Source: Candidatus Omnitrophota bacterium (lineage in GTDB: Bacteria > Omnitrophota > Gorgyraeia > Gygaellales > Profunditerraquicolaceae). From it: 21,796 nt of DNA. A model generated the notes under the pieces. The model worked only from the letters and a program-made list of their open reading frames with translations, had not been told where the DNA came from and searched no databases. How positions within the stretch are numbered: position 1 is the stretch's first letter; the number at the start of each line of letters is the position of its first letter. Below, one piece after another: positions 1 through 8,563 of this stretch. The stretch spans positions 1-21,796 of the forward strand of contig JAFGUY010000052.1 of assembly GCA_016938245.1 (NCBI GenBank), given 5' to 3'. A program made the position numbers and the translations under genes.

Positions 1-202
1 GTGCGGGTTAGCAGTTTAGCTTTTAAGCCAGAGACACATACTTTTTATAGAGGTTTTAACCTCAAGGAGGAACAAGATATTCTCTCTCTTTATCCATCAA
101 GGATAAGTTTAGCAGGGTCTCTCTTAATTTTCAAAGAAACTCGTTCTTTATAGAAAAAACTATCTTATTAACAGTAACACATATTATACGAGGAGGATTG
201 AG
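1..202 (+). other. Leader-like region upstream of rplL, no gene recognised
   Basis: Frame 1 stays open from base 1 to a TAG at 151-153 (50 codons), but the translation does not resemble L10, the usual upstream neighbour, or any other family I know. The stretch holds a 14-base palindrome at 50-63, an AAGGAGG at 64-70 with no ATG, GTG or TTG behind it, a hairpin at 89-107 (TATCC/GGATA core) and an A/T-rich hairpin at 133-149. It is most likely untranslated leader or rplJ-rplL spacer. A degraded or unfamiliar gene 3' end cannot be excluded. Confidence 0.4.
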
Positions 203-589
203 ATGGCAAACGTAAAGTTAGACGATATGATTAAATCCATAGAAGAGATGACAGTATTGGATCTTGCGGATTTAGTCAAGGCCCTGGAGGAAAAATTCGG
301 GGTTAAGGCAAATATGCCGATTGCGGTTGCTCCAGTCGCAGGTGGCGTTGCCGCAGGTGGCCCGGCCGTAGAAGAAAAATCTACTTTTTCAGTAGTCCTG
401 GCTAGCACTGGTGCGAATAAGATTGCGGTTATTAAAGAGGTGCGTACAATAACAAATCTTGGGTTAAAAGAAGCCAAAGATTTAGTTGATGGTGCTCCTA
501 AACCTGTTAAGGAAGGCGCTACCAAAGAAGAAGCAGAAGAGATTAAGAAAAAACTTGAAGCAGCAGGCGCAACCGTCGAATTAAAATAG
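203..589 (+). CDS. rplL: 50S ribosomal protein L7/L12
   Basis: This 128-residue protein forms the dimeric flexible stalk of the large subunit, which recruits EF-Tu, EF-G and other translational GTPases. The N-terminal dimerisation helix region (about residues 1-33) leads into an Ala/Gly/Pro-rich hinge (about 38-55). The C-terminal factor-binding domain has the family core GLKEAKDLVDGAPKPVKEG and ends in GATVELK. Length is typical. The ATG is preceded by AGGAGG at 191-196, a good Shine-Dalgarno, which fixes the start. rpoB follows after 77 bases, as in most bacteria. rplJ is not visible upstream in the window. Confidence 0.97.
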   Translation: MANVKLDDMIKSIEEMTVLDLADLVKALEEKFGVKANMPIAVAPVAGGVAAGGPAVEEKSTFSVVLASTGANKIAVIKEVRTITNLGLKEAKDLVDGAPKPVKEGATKEEAEEIKKKLEAAGATVELK

Positions 590-666
590 CAAAGCACAGC
601 CATCAGGGACTGTCCCGCGACAAGAAGACCGATGAATGGGAGTCCAGCCAAAAGGCTGGTTGATTA
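590..666 (+). promoter_or_regulatory. rplL-rpoB spacer with hairpin between GGAG and the rpoB start
   Basis: A perfect 6-bp stem with an AAAA loop (CCAGCC at 644-649, GGCTGG at 654-659) lies directly before the rpoB ATG at 667. The only Shine-Dalgarno-like sequence is GGGAG at 638-642, on the other side of this hairpin, so folding would bring it to about 8 unpaired bases from the ATG. A smaller inverted repeat (GGGA/TCCC) sits at 606-616. GGACT at 607-611 could alternatively pair with AGTCC at 641-645, which would compete with the first hairpin. There is no T-run, so it is not a classical terminator. A role in setting rpoB translation is inference. Confidence 0.5.
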
Positions 667-3600
667 ATGATCAAACGCAAAAGTTTTGCTAAGCTTAAAG
701 AAGTATACAATATACCCAATCTTTTAGATGTCCAGCTTGAGGCATTCCGTGAGTTTTTGCAGTTAGATGTCCCGCCGGCAGAAAGAAAGAATCAGGGGTT
801 ACAAGAAGTATTTTCCGAGCTCTTTCCTGTTGAAAGCGCAAATCGTGCGGTAAAGCTTGAGTTTATAAGTTATTCTTTAGGCAAGCCAAAATATAATATC
901 TCCGAGTCCAAAATAAGAAGCCTGACATACGCCCTCCCTCTTAAGGTTAGATTCCGCCTTACTACACCAAAGGAGGCTAAAGAGCAGGATGCTTATTTCG
1001 GAGAGCTCCCGCTTATGACCGATACCGGAACTTTTATTATTAACGGGGATGAGCGCGTAGTAGTAAGCCAGTTGCAGAGGTCTCCCGGAGTTTCTTTTGA
1101 AGAAGAGGAGCATTCCACCGGTAAAAAGATATTTTACGGAAGGGTTATCCCTTATCGCGGTGCATGGCTTGAATTTAAATATGACCTTACCGAAACAATA
1201 CTTGCTTATGTTGACCGCCGCAGGAATTTCCCCGCAACACAAATTCTAAGGATTTTAGGTTTTTCCGAAGATAAAGATATAATCGCTGCATTCGGTAAAG
1301 AATACCCCGAGATTATTAATACTCTTAAGAAAGATTACACCAAAAATAAAGAAGAGGCATACACGGATTTTTGCCGCAAGATGCGGCCTACGGAGCCGGT
1401 TACAAAAGAAGCAGCAGAGGCTTTATTTTACAGGTTATTCTTTGATCCGGCACGCTATGACCTTGAAAGGGCGGGAAGGTTTATATTAAACAGGAAATTA
1501 GGGATGAGTGTTTCTTTGGATAAGAGAATATTAGATTCAGATACCGTAATTAAGGTAATAGAATACTTAATTAACCTCAATTCGGATATAGGCAAGATTG
1601 ATGATATAGATCATTTAGGGAACCGCCGTATTAAGACTGTCGGAGAATTAGTTCAGAATCAGGTGCGCATCGGTTTAAGCAGGGTAGAAAGGTCCATCCG
1701 CGAAAGATTAAGCCTGCTTGGGGAGTATGATAATCTTAATGTGCATTACCTGATTAATTCTAAGCTTCTCTCAAATCAGATACGTGATTTCTTTGCCCGT
1801 TCACAGCTCTCTCAATTTATGGATCAGATAAATCCGCTTGCAGAGATGACCCATAAGAGAAGATTAAGCGCTTTAGGCCCGGGAGGCTTATCGCGCGAAC
1901 GCGCTGGTTTCGAAGTAAGGGATATACACCCGTCTCATTACGGGAGAGTCTGCCCTATTGAAACTCCTGAAGGCCCGAACATAGGCTTAATCGCATCACT
2001 TAGCACATTTGCCCGGGTTAATAATTTAGGGCTTTTAGAGACTCCTTATCGCAAGGTTGAAGATGGCCGGGTTTCTAAAAAGATTGAATACCTTACTGCT
2101 GATATTGAAGAAGGTAAGATTATTGCTCAGGCTGATGTCCCTCTTGATGAAGACGGATATTTTGTAGAAAAAGAGGTATCCTGCCGCTATAAAGATGATT
2201 TTCCTAAGGTGTCAGCAAAACAAGTTCAATATATGGATGTATCTCCTAAACAGCTTGTTTCCGTAGCCGCAGCATTAATCCCCTTCTTGGAGCATGATGA
2301 TGCAAACAGGGCGCTGATGGGTTCAAATATGCAACGCCAGGGAGTGCCTCTTATGATTACCGAGGCACCGATTGTTGCAACTCAAATGGAGGAGAAGGTA
2401 GCGCGCGATTCCGGCACAGTAGTTGTAGCCGAAGATAACGGTAAGGTTACGAGCGTCGATTCGTCAGCTATTACTGTCGGAAAAAGAATCTATCATTTAA
2501 AGAAATTCCTGCGTACCAATAATGATACTTGTTTAAACCAGAGGCCCATAGTTAAACTCGGGGATAGAATAGAAAAAGGGGATATAATTGCAGACGGCAT
2601 AGCTACTAAAGAAGGAGAGCTGGCTTTAGGTAAGAATGTTTTAGTAGCTTTTATGCCTTGGCGCGGTTATAACTTTGAAGACGCTATACTTATCAGCGAG
2701 AAACTTGTAAAGGAAGACACTTTTACATCTATACATATAGAAGAATTTGAGATAGAGGCTACAGAGACACGCCTTGGCAATGAAGAGATAACCCGTGATA
2801 TCCCTAATGTCAGCGAAGAGGCATTAGCCAACCTTGATGAAAACGGTATAATTTGTATCGGTTCAGAAGTTGCCCCCGGGGATATATTGGTAGGCAAAAT
2901 TACCCCTAAGACCGATTCTGAGCCTTCTCCGGAAGAAAGGTTATTACGGGCAATATTCGGAGAAAAAGCCGGAGATGTAAGGGATACTTCTCTAATTGTG
3001 CCTCCGGGAGTAGAGGGTGTTGTTATAGATGTGCATGTATTTGCCCGCAAGGACCGCGGCAGGAAGACAAAAGAGGGAAAAACAAAGGAATTAGCAAAGA
3101 TACGCGAATTAAAAGCATATTATAAGCAGGAGATAGAATTTGTTCAGACCGAGAAGGTAGTCAGGCTTTCACAGCTCCTCGGCATTGATAAGAAAAAGGT
3201 AGAGAAATACGATTTTAGCGATAACGAAGAGGCGAAAATATTAGCCGCCTCTTTTGATGAACAAGTACAGGAGCTCATTGCAGAAGAAGAGCAGGAGATC
3301 GAAAAAGTACGAAGAGGCGATGAGCTTCCCGCCGGAGTGTTAAAGAGAGTAGTAGTTTATATTGCCACCAAGCGCAGGATTGCCGAGGGAGATAAATTAG
3401 CCGGCCGGCATGGTAATAAAGGGGTTGTCGCAAGAATAGTCCTTGAAGAGGATATGCCTTATCTATCAGACGGTACACCTGTTGAGGTAGTGCTTAATCC
3501 ACTAGGTGTCCCTTCGCGTATGAATGTAGGCCAGATACTGGAATGCCATTTAGGCTGGGCAGCAAAGGTGTTGGGGCTTCATGTATCAACGCCTGTTTTT

Positions 3601-4071
3601 GACGGTGCAAGCGAGGCAGAGATTAAAGATATGTTAAAGAAAGCAGGCTTACCGCAAGAAGGTAAAACTACTCTTTATGACGGCTATACCGGCGAGCCTT
3701 TTCAGAATAAAGTTACCGTAGGCCAGATGTATATTATGAAACTTATTCATTTGGTTGACGAGAAGATACATGCCAGGTCCATAGGCCCTTATTCATTAGT
3801 TACGCAGCAGCCATTAGGAGGAAAGGCGCAGTTCGGCGGCCAGAGATTAGGGGAGATGGAAGTTTGGGCATTGGAGGCGTATGGTGCGGCATTTAGCCTT
3901 CAGGAGATGTTGACGGTAAAAAGCGACGATGTCTCAGGGAGGACACGTATTTATGAAGCTATTGTTAAAGGCGAGCAGCGCTTGACTCACGGTACTCCGG
4001 AGTCATTCAATGTTTTAATTAAAGAATTGCAGGGTCTGGGATTGGATATCCGGACAGAAAAGGCAAAATAA
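667..4071 (+). CDS. rpoB: DNA-directed RNA polymerase subunit beta
   Basis: RpoB forms half of the RNA polymerase active-site cleft. The protein is 1134 residues, shorter than E. coli beta (1342), consistent with lacking the large lineage insertions. The rifampicin-pocket block lies at about residues 379-403, with D386, H396 and S401 matching E. coli D516, H526 and S531; I388 stands where E. coli has N518. Other family signatures are EGPNIGLIASLS, MPWRGYNFEDAILISEKL, GDKLAGRHGNKGVVARI and the C-terminal QPLGGKAQFGGQRLGEMEVW. An in-frame TGA lies two codons upstream of the ATG, so the start is certain. No adjacent Shine-Dalgarno is seen; see the spacer entry. The stop overlaps the rpoC start by one base (TAATG). 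Confidence 0.98.
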   Translation: MIKRKSFAKLKEVYNIPNLLDVQLEAFREFLQLDVPPAERKNQGLQEVFSELFPVESANRAVKLEFISYSLGKPKYNISESKIRSLTYALPLKVRFRLTTPKEAKEQDAYFGELPLMTDTGTFIINGDERVVVSQLQRSPGVSFEEEEHSTGKKIFYGRVIPYRGAWLEFKYDLTETILAYVDRRRNFPATQILRILGFSEDKDIIAAFGKEYPEIINTLKKDYTKNKEEAYTDFCRKMRPTEPVTKEAAEALFYRLFFDPARYDLERAGRFILNRKLGMSVSLDKRILDSDTVIKVIEYLINLNSDIGKIDDIDHLGNRRIKTVGELVQNQVRIGLSRVERSIRERLSLLGEYDNLNVHYLINSKLLSNQIRDFFARSQLSQFMDQINPLAEMTHKRRLSALGPGGLSRERAGFEVRDIHPSHYGRVCPIETPEGPNIGLIASLSTFARVNNLGLLETPYRKVEDGRVSKKIEYLTADIEEGKIIAQADVPLDEDGYFVEKEVSCRYKDDFPKVSAKQVQYMDVSPKQLVSVAAALIPFLEHDDANRALMGSNMQRQGVPLMITEAPIVATQMEEKVARDSGTVVVAEDNGKVTSVDSSAITVGKRIYHLKKFLRTNNDTCLNQRPIVKLGDRIEKGDIIADGIATKEGELALGKNVLVAFMPWRGYNFEDAILISEKLVKEDTFTSIHIEEFEIEATETRLGNEEITRDIPNVSEEALANLDENGIICIGSEVAPGDILVGKITPKTDSEPSPEERLLRAIFGEKAGDVRDTSLIVPPGVEGVVIDVHVFARKDRGRKTKEGKTKELAKIRELKAYYKQEIEFVQTEKVVRLSQLLGIDKKKVEKYDFSDNEEAKILAASFDEQVQELIAEEEQEIEKVRRGDELPAGVLKRVVVYIATKRRIAEGDKLAGRHGNKGVVARIVLEEDMPYLSDGTPVEVVLNPLGVPSRMNVGQILECHLGWAAKVLGLHVSTPVFDGASEAEIKDMLKKAGLPQEGKTTLYDGYTGEPFQNKVTVGQMYIMKLIHLVDEKIHARSIGPYSLVTQQPLGGKAQFGGQRLGEMEVWALEAYGAAFSLQEMLTVKSDDVSGRTRIYEAIVKGEQRLTHGTPESFNVLIKELQGLGLDIRTEKAK

Positions 4072-7000
4072 TGGATGAAATAGTCTCCTTCGATAGTATT
4101 TCAATCAGGATAGCATCAGGACAGGTTATAAAATCTTGGTCTAAGGGTGAAGTAAAGAAGGCCGAGACAATTAATTACCGGACATTAAAGCCTGAAAAAG
4201 ACGGGTTATTCTGCGAAAAGATATTCGGCCCTGTGCGTGACTGGGAGTGTAACTGCGGTAAGTACAAGGGGATTAAATTTAAAGGTATTACCTGCGACCG
4301 TTGCCAGGTTACTGTGGACCGTTCAAGTGTGAGGCGTGAGCGCATGGGTAATATTGAGTTAGCAACCTCGGTTACCCACATCTGGTTTTTTAAGGCAGTT
4401 CCTTCGTGTATGTCCGCATTACTGGATATAGGTTTACGCGATTTAGAGAAAATTATTTATTACGAGGAATATGTTGTGGTTGACCCGGGAACTTCGCCTT
4501 TAAAGAAGAAAGAACTTCTTTCTGAAGAGCAATATCAGGAGGCTTTAAGTAAGTACGGCGCTAATTTCAAGGCTAAGATAGGGGCTGAAGCAATACGCGA
4601 GCTTTTGAAGGAACTGGATCTTGATGCTCAATGCAGGAAACTGCGAAAGAGCCTTGAAAAATCAAAAGATGCGTTAGGCAACCGTAAGGTATTAAAAAGC
4701 CTTAAAGTTATAGAAGATTTTAAGAAATCAGGGAATCATGCAGAATGGATGGTTTTGGATATATTGCCGGTTATACCTCCGGATTTAAGGCCGCTTGTTC
4801 CTCTTGACGGAGGAAGATTTGCAACCTCTGATCTTAACGATTTATACCGCCGCGTAATCAACAGAAATAACCGCCTGAAGAAATTAATGGAGTTAAATGC
4901 CCCGGAGATTATAATACGTAACGAAAAACGCATGCTGCAGGAGGCTGTAGATGCTTTGTTAGATAACGGCAGGCACGGTAAAGCGGTTATGGGCGCAAAT
5001 AACCGGCCGCTAAAGTCCCTTTCTGATATGTTAAAGGGTAAACAGGGAAGGTTTAGGCAGAACCTTTTAGGCAAGCGAGTTGATTATTCCGGCCGTTCAG
5101 TAATTGTGGTAGGGCCCGAGCTAAAACTTCATGAATGCGGGCTTCCTAAGCAGATGGCTTTGGAATTATTTGAGCCTTTTATTATAAAAAAGTTAAGAGA
5201 AAAAGGTTTTGTGCATACCATAAAAGGCGCACGCAGGATGGTTGAACGCGGGAAGATTGAAGTATGGGATATTTTAGATGAAGTTATCAAAGACCACCCG
5301 GTTCTATTAAACCGCGCCCCTACATTGCACCGTTTAGGAATCCAGGCTTTTCAACCGCTTCTTATAGAAGGTAAGTCTATTAAAATACACCCGCTTGTTT
5401 GTACTGCTTTTAACGCTGATTTTGACGGTGACCAGATGGCAGTGCATGTGCCTCTTTCATTGGAGTCCCAGCTTGAGGCAAAAATATTAATGTTCTCGGC
5501 GAATAATGTATTTTCTCCTGCTGACGGCAGGCCTGTAGTTGCCCCGACACAGGATATCATTCTGGGAGTCTCTTATTTGACTAAAGAAAAGCCGGGTGCA
5601 AAAGGAGAAGGAAAGGCATTCTCAGATAGCGACGAGGTAATTATAGCTTATAATGACGGCGCAGTAGACTTAAACGCCGGCATATCTTTAAGGGTTCAAA
5701 GTCTCTTTGACTTAGATGATAAAAGACTGAACGTAGCCAAACAAAATATTACAACTACTGTAGGTAGGGCAATTTTTAATCAGGTATTACCTAAAGAATT
5801 CGGTTTTGTAAATAAAGAATTAAATAAACCTAAGGTTTCAGATATTGTGGTTGAGTGTTATAAAAGATTTGGGCACGGTGCTACAATTGATCTTTTGGAC
5901 GATATTAAAAAGTTGGGATTTGAAATTGGTACTCTGGGAGGGATATCTATAGGTATAGATGATCTCTGTATCCCTGCGGAGAAAAAGGATGTATTAGCAG
6001 AAGCTCGTGCCAGGGTAACAAAAGTTGAAGAACAGTACCGAAAAGGCGTCATTACCGACAGTGAAAGAAAAGCCAAGATTATCGATATCTGGACTCATGC
6101 TACAGATGAGGTCTCTGATCTTTTGTTTAAGGGGATGGACCGTTTTAATCCAATATTTATGATGGCTGATTCGGGGGCCCGCGGCTCAAGGCTTCAGGTC
6201 CGCCAGCTTGCGGGTATGCGCGGATTAATGGCTAAGCCTTCAGGTGAAATTATAGAAAGCCCTATTACAGCTAATTTTAAAGAGGGTTTAAATGTTTTGG
6301 AATATTTTATTTCAACTCACGGTGCGCGTAAGGGTTTAGCTGATACCGCTTTAAAGACCGCAGATGCGGGTTATTTAACTCGTAGGCTCGTTGATGTTGC
6401 GCAGGAGGTTATAGTGGCCGAGGATGATTGCGGTACATTAAACGGCATAACCGTATCGGCGATTATCGAGGGCGATGAAGAGGTTGTTTCATTGAAAGAC
6501 CGGATCGTAGGAAGAGTGGCGCTTGATAATATAGTAGATATTATTACTGATGAAGTTATTGTAGAGGCAGGTAGTGAGGTTACCGAAGATAAGGCTGATA
6601 TGATAGAGAGACTTGGCATTGAGAAGATACGAATCCGCAGCGTCCTCACTTGCGAAAACGGACGCGGGGTTTGTACTAAATGTTACGGTAGGAATCTGGC
6701 TACCGGAAGAGTGGTGGAGTTAGGAGAGGCAGTAGGTGTTATAGCCGCGCAGAGTATAGGCGAGCCGGGAACGCAGCTTACCATGAGGACTTTTCATATC
6801 GGAGGTACGGCTTCCAGAAAAATCGAGCAGTCATTTATAAAATCAAAGAATAAAGGGATTATTAAGTATCATAACCTAAGGGTTACCTCTAAAAATAAAG
6901 AATTCGTTGTTTTAAACCGTAACGGTTTTGTCAGTATTAATGATAAACAGGGCAGAGAATTGGAGCGTTTCCCCGTGCTGCAGGGTGCCTTTATCAGCAT

Positions 7001-8105
7001 AGCAGACGGCGGAGAAATTAATAAGGATATTTCTTTTGTCCAGTGGGATCCATATACTATACCGGTTTTAACTGAAGTTGCAGGGATAGTAAAATACGAA
7101 GATTTAAAAGAGGACGTTACTGTCAAAGAGGAGCTAAATTCAGTTACCAAGCTTACTGAGCGTGTAGTCGTTGAACATAAACAAGAGTATCATCCTCAGA
7201 TAATTATTCTTGATTCCTCCCGGGCAGTTGCGGGTATTTATCCTATTCCAATCGGAGCGCATATATTGGTTAAAGACGGACAGCAGATAAATGGCGGTGA
7301 TCTTTTGGCTAAAATTCCGCGTATGGTAGTTAAAACCAGGGATATTACCGGAGGGCTTCCCCGAGTTGCCGAATTATTTGAGGCCAGAAGGCCTAAGGAT
7401 CCTGCTGTTATCAGCGAAATCGACGGATTTGTAGAATTCGGAGAGACTAAGAAAGGCCAGCGCGTCATCATCGTAAAATCTACAACCGGCATGCAAAGGG
7501 AATATGTGATACCTCATGGCAAACATCCTAATGTTTATAAGGGGGATAAAGTTGATGCCGGGCAGCAATTAACCGAGGGGCCGGTAGTCTTGCAGGATAT
7601 CCTGCAAGTTTGCGGAGATAAGATTCTTCAGGAATACCTAGTTAATGAGGTTCAGGAAGTTTACCGTCTTCAGGGTGTACGTATAAATGATAAGCATATT
7701 GAAGTTATTATCCGCCAGATGCTTAAGAAAGTAAGGGTAGAGGACCCCGGAGATACGGAATTCTTAGCTACTCAACAGGTGGATAAATGGATTTTTCAGA
7801 AAGAAAATTCCCGGGTTATTAAAAAGGGTGGTAAACCGGCGGTAGCTACTCCTTTATTATTAGGTATCACCAAGGCTTCTTTGACTACCGAGAGTTTTAT
7901 TTCTGCAGCCAGTTTTCAGGAGACAATCAGGGTATTGACTGAGGCTGCTACCTCCGGAAAGCGGGATGAACTCTTTGGATTAAAAGAGAATGTTATAGTC
8001 GGGCATCTGATCCCCGCAGGCACAGGATTTTCCAGCCACAGGAATATTGAAGTCGTTAAGGTTACGAAAGAAGATAAAGTTTCAACCGACAAACAGGATA
8101 AATAA
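4071..8105 (+). CDS. rpoC: DNA-directed RNA polymerase subunit beta'
   Basis: This 1344-residue catalytic subunit keeps all key sites. Zinc site 1 is C60, C62, C75, C78. The Mg2+-binding motif NADFDGD has D450, D452 and D454. Zinc site 2 is C787, C861, C868, C871, with the same spacing as E. coli. The trigger loop has M905 and H909 in GEPGTQLTMRTFHIGG. Between R916 and D1091 lies an insertion of about 175 residues that aligns with E. coli SI3 (WDPYTIPVLTEVAG matches E. coli WDPHTMPVITEVSG). The ATG shares its A with the rpoB stop, suggesting coupling. The last residues (VSTDKQDK) are encoded by an octamer-repeat element described separately. Confidence 0.98.
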   Translation: MDEIVSFDSISIRIASGQVIKSWSKGEVKKAETINYRTLKPEKDGLFCEKIFGPVRDWECNCGKYKGIKFKGITCDRCQVTVDRSSVRRERMGNIELATSVTHIWFFKAVPSCMSALLDIGLRDLEKIIYYEEYVVVDPGTSPLKKKELLSEEQYQEALSKYGANFKAKIGAEAIRELLKELDLDAQCRKLRKSLEKSKDALGNRKVLKSLKVIEDFKKSGNHAEWMVLDILPVIPPDLRPLVPLDGGRFATSDLNDLYRRVINRNNRLKKLMELNAPEIIIRNEKRMLQEAVDALLDNGRHGKAVMGANNRPLKSLSDMLKGKQGRFRQNLLGKRVDYSGRSVIVVGPELKLHECGLPKQMALELFEPFIIKKLREKGFVHTIKGARRMVERGKIEVWDILDEVIKDHPVLLNRAPTLHRLGIQAFQPLLIEGKSIKIHPLVCTAFNADFDGDQMAVHVPLSLESQLEAKILMFSANNVFSPADGRPVVAPTQDIILGVSYLTKEKPGAKGEGKAFSDSDEVIIAYNDGAVDLNAGISLRVQSLFDLDDKRLNVAKQNITTTVGRAIFNQVLPKEFGFVNKELNKPKVSDIVVECYKRFGHGATIDLLDDIKKLGFEIGTLGGISIGIDDLCIPAEKKDVLAEARARVTKVEEQYRKGVITDSERKAKIIDIWTHATDEVSDLLFKGMDRFNPIFMMADSGARGSRLQVRQLAGMRGLMAKPSGEIIESPITANFKEGLNVLEYFISTHGARKGLADTALKTADAGYLTRRLVDVAQEVIVAEDDCGTLNGITVSAIIEGDEEVVSLKDRIVGRVALDNIVDIITDEVIVEAGSEVTEDKADMIERLGIEKIRIRSVLTCENGRGVCTKCYGRNLATGRVVELGEAVGVIAAQSIGEPGTQLTMRTFHIGGTASRKIEQSFIKSKNKGIIKYHNLRVTSKNKEFVVLNRNGFVSINDKQGRELERFPVLQGAFISIADGGEINKDISFVQWDPYTIPVLTEVAGIVKYEDLKEDVTVKEELNSVTKLTERVVVEHKQEYHPQIIILDSSRAVAGIYPIPIGAHILVKDGQQINGGDLLAKIPRMVVKTRDITGGLPRVAELFEARRPKDPAVISEIDGFVEFGETKKGQRVIIVKSTTGMQREYVIPHGKHPNVYKGDKVDAGQQLTEGPVVLQDILQVCGDKILQEYLVNEVQEVYRLQGVRINDKHIEVIIRQMLKKVRVEDPGDTEFLATQQVDKWIFQKENSRVIKKGGKPAVATPLLLGITKASLTTESFISAASFQETIRVLTEAATSGKRDELFGLKENVIVGHLIPAGTGFSSHRNIEVVKVTKEDKVSTDKQDK

Positions 8106-8125
8106 AAGAACAGGATAACTAAAAT
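8079..8125 (+). repeat. Octamer-periodic element A, spanning rpoC end and rpsL RBS
   Basis: Consecutive units end in AAC or AAA: GTTTCAAC 8079-8086, CGACAAAC 8087-8094, AGGATAAA 8095-8102, a 9-base unit at 8103-8111, then AGGATAAC 8112-8119. Bases 8091-8107 and 8108-8124 form a 17-bp tandem duplication matching at 15 of 17 positions. The first copy contains the rpoC stop codon. The second provides the AGGA (8112-8115) that serves as rpsL Shine-Dalgarno, 10 bases before its ATG. The second copy recurs exactly at 8547-8563 before rpsG. Confidence 0.7.
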
Positions 8126-8497
8126 ATGCCTACAATTTTACAATTAATCAGATCCGGAAGAATATCTAAGCATAAAAAAAGCAAATCTCCCGCATTAAAG
8201 TCTTGCCCTCAGAGAAGAGGTGTTTGCCTGCAGGTGCGTACCATGACGCCTAAAAAGCCTAACTCTGCCTTGCGTAAGATTGCCAGAGTAAGGCTTACTA
8301 CAGGAATAGAGGTGACTGCCTATATACCCGGAGAAGGGCATAATTTACAGGAGCACTCCATAGTTTTAGTAAGGGGCGGTAGAGTTAAGGATTTACCCGG
8401 GGTAAGATACCATATAGTAAGGGGCACATTGGATGCTGCTGGGGTAAGTGCCAGAAGAAGAGGACGTTCTAAATACGGAGCGAAGAGGCCAAAATAG
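8126..8497 (+). CDS. rpsL: 30S ribosomal protein S12
   Basis: S12 lies at the decoding centre and monitors codon-anticodon pairing. The 123 residues are nearly canonical: TPKKPNSALRK carries K43 and RGGRVKDLPGVRYH carries K88 and D89 (E. coli mature numbering K42, K87, D88). The lysines are the usual streptomycin-sensitive state. The aspartate is the residue methylthiolated by RimO where that enzyme exists. The C-terminus ends in the basic GRSKYGAKRPK. The start follows rpoC by 20 bases, with AGGA from the repeat element as ribosome-binding site. rpsG follows after 66 bases. Confidence 0.98.
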   Translation: MPTILQLIRSGRISKHKKSKSPALKSCPQRRGVCLQVRTMTPKKPNSALRKIARVRLTTGIEVTAYIPGEGHNLQEHSIVLVRGGRVKDLPGVRYHIVRGTLDAAGVSARRRGRSKYGAKRPK

Positions 8498-8563
8498 TTA
8501 GCCAGTTAGCCGGTTATTCGGTTTAACAGGCAAACAGGCAGCTGACGAACAGGATAACTAAAA
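8497..8563 (+). repeat. Octamer-periodic intergenic element B, before rpsG
   Basis: Starting in the last base of the rpsL stop, units GTTAGCCA (8497-8504), GTTAGCCG (8505-8512) and GTTATTCG (8513-8520) run in strict 8-base register. The pattern then switches to units ending in AAC: GGTTTAAC (8520-8527, sharing one base), AGGCAAAC (8528-8535), a 15-base stretch ending GACGAAC (8536-8550) and AGGATAAC (8551-8558). AGGA at 8551-8554 is the rpsG Shine-Dalgarno. Bases 8547-8563 are identical to 8108-8124. The whole spacer aligns with the rplV-rpsC spacer at 15719-15788. Confidence 0.75.

Noticed and set aside
79..153. Short leader peptide starting at ATT 79 behind AAGGAGG
   Set aside because: ATT is an extremely rare start codon and the 24-residue product has no recognisable feature. 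The SD-like sequence may be part of a hairpin region.
168..187. Promoter made of TTAACA (168-173) and TATTAT (182-187) before rplL
   Set aside because: The gap between the boxes is only 8 bases, far below the usual 16-18, and A/T-rich sequence gives such matches by chance.
644..659. Hairpin before rpoB as an intrinsic terminator
   Set aside because: It is followed by TTGATTAATG, not a T-run, and it abuts the rpoB start.
8497..8563. Octamer element as a CRISPR array or attachment site
   Set aside because: Units are 8 bases without spacers and there is no cas or integrase gene. It is a short tandem or inverted repeat, not an array.
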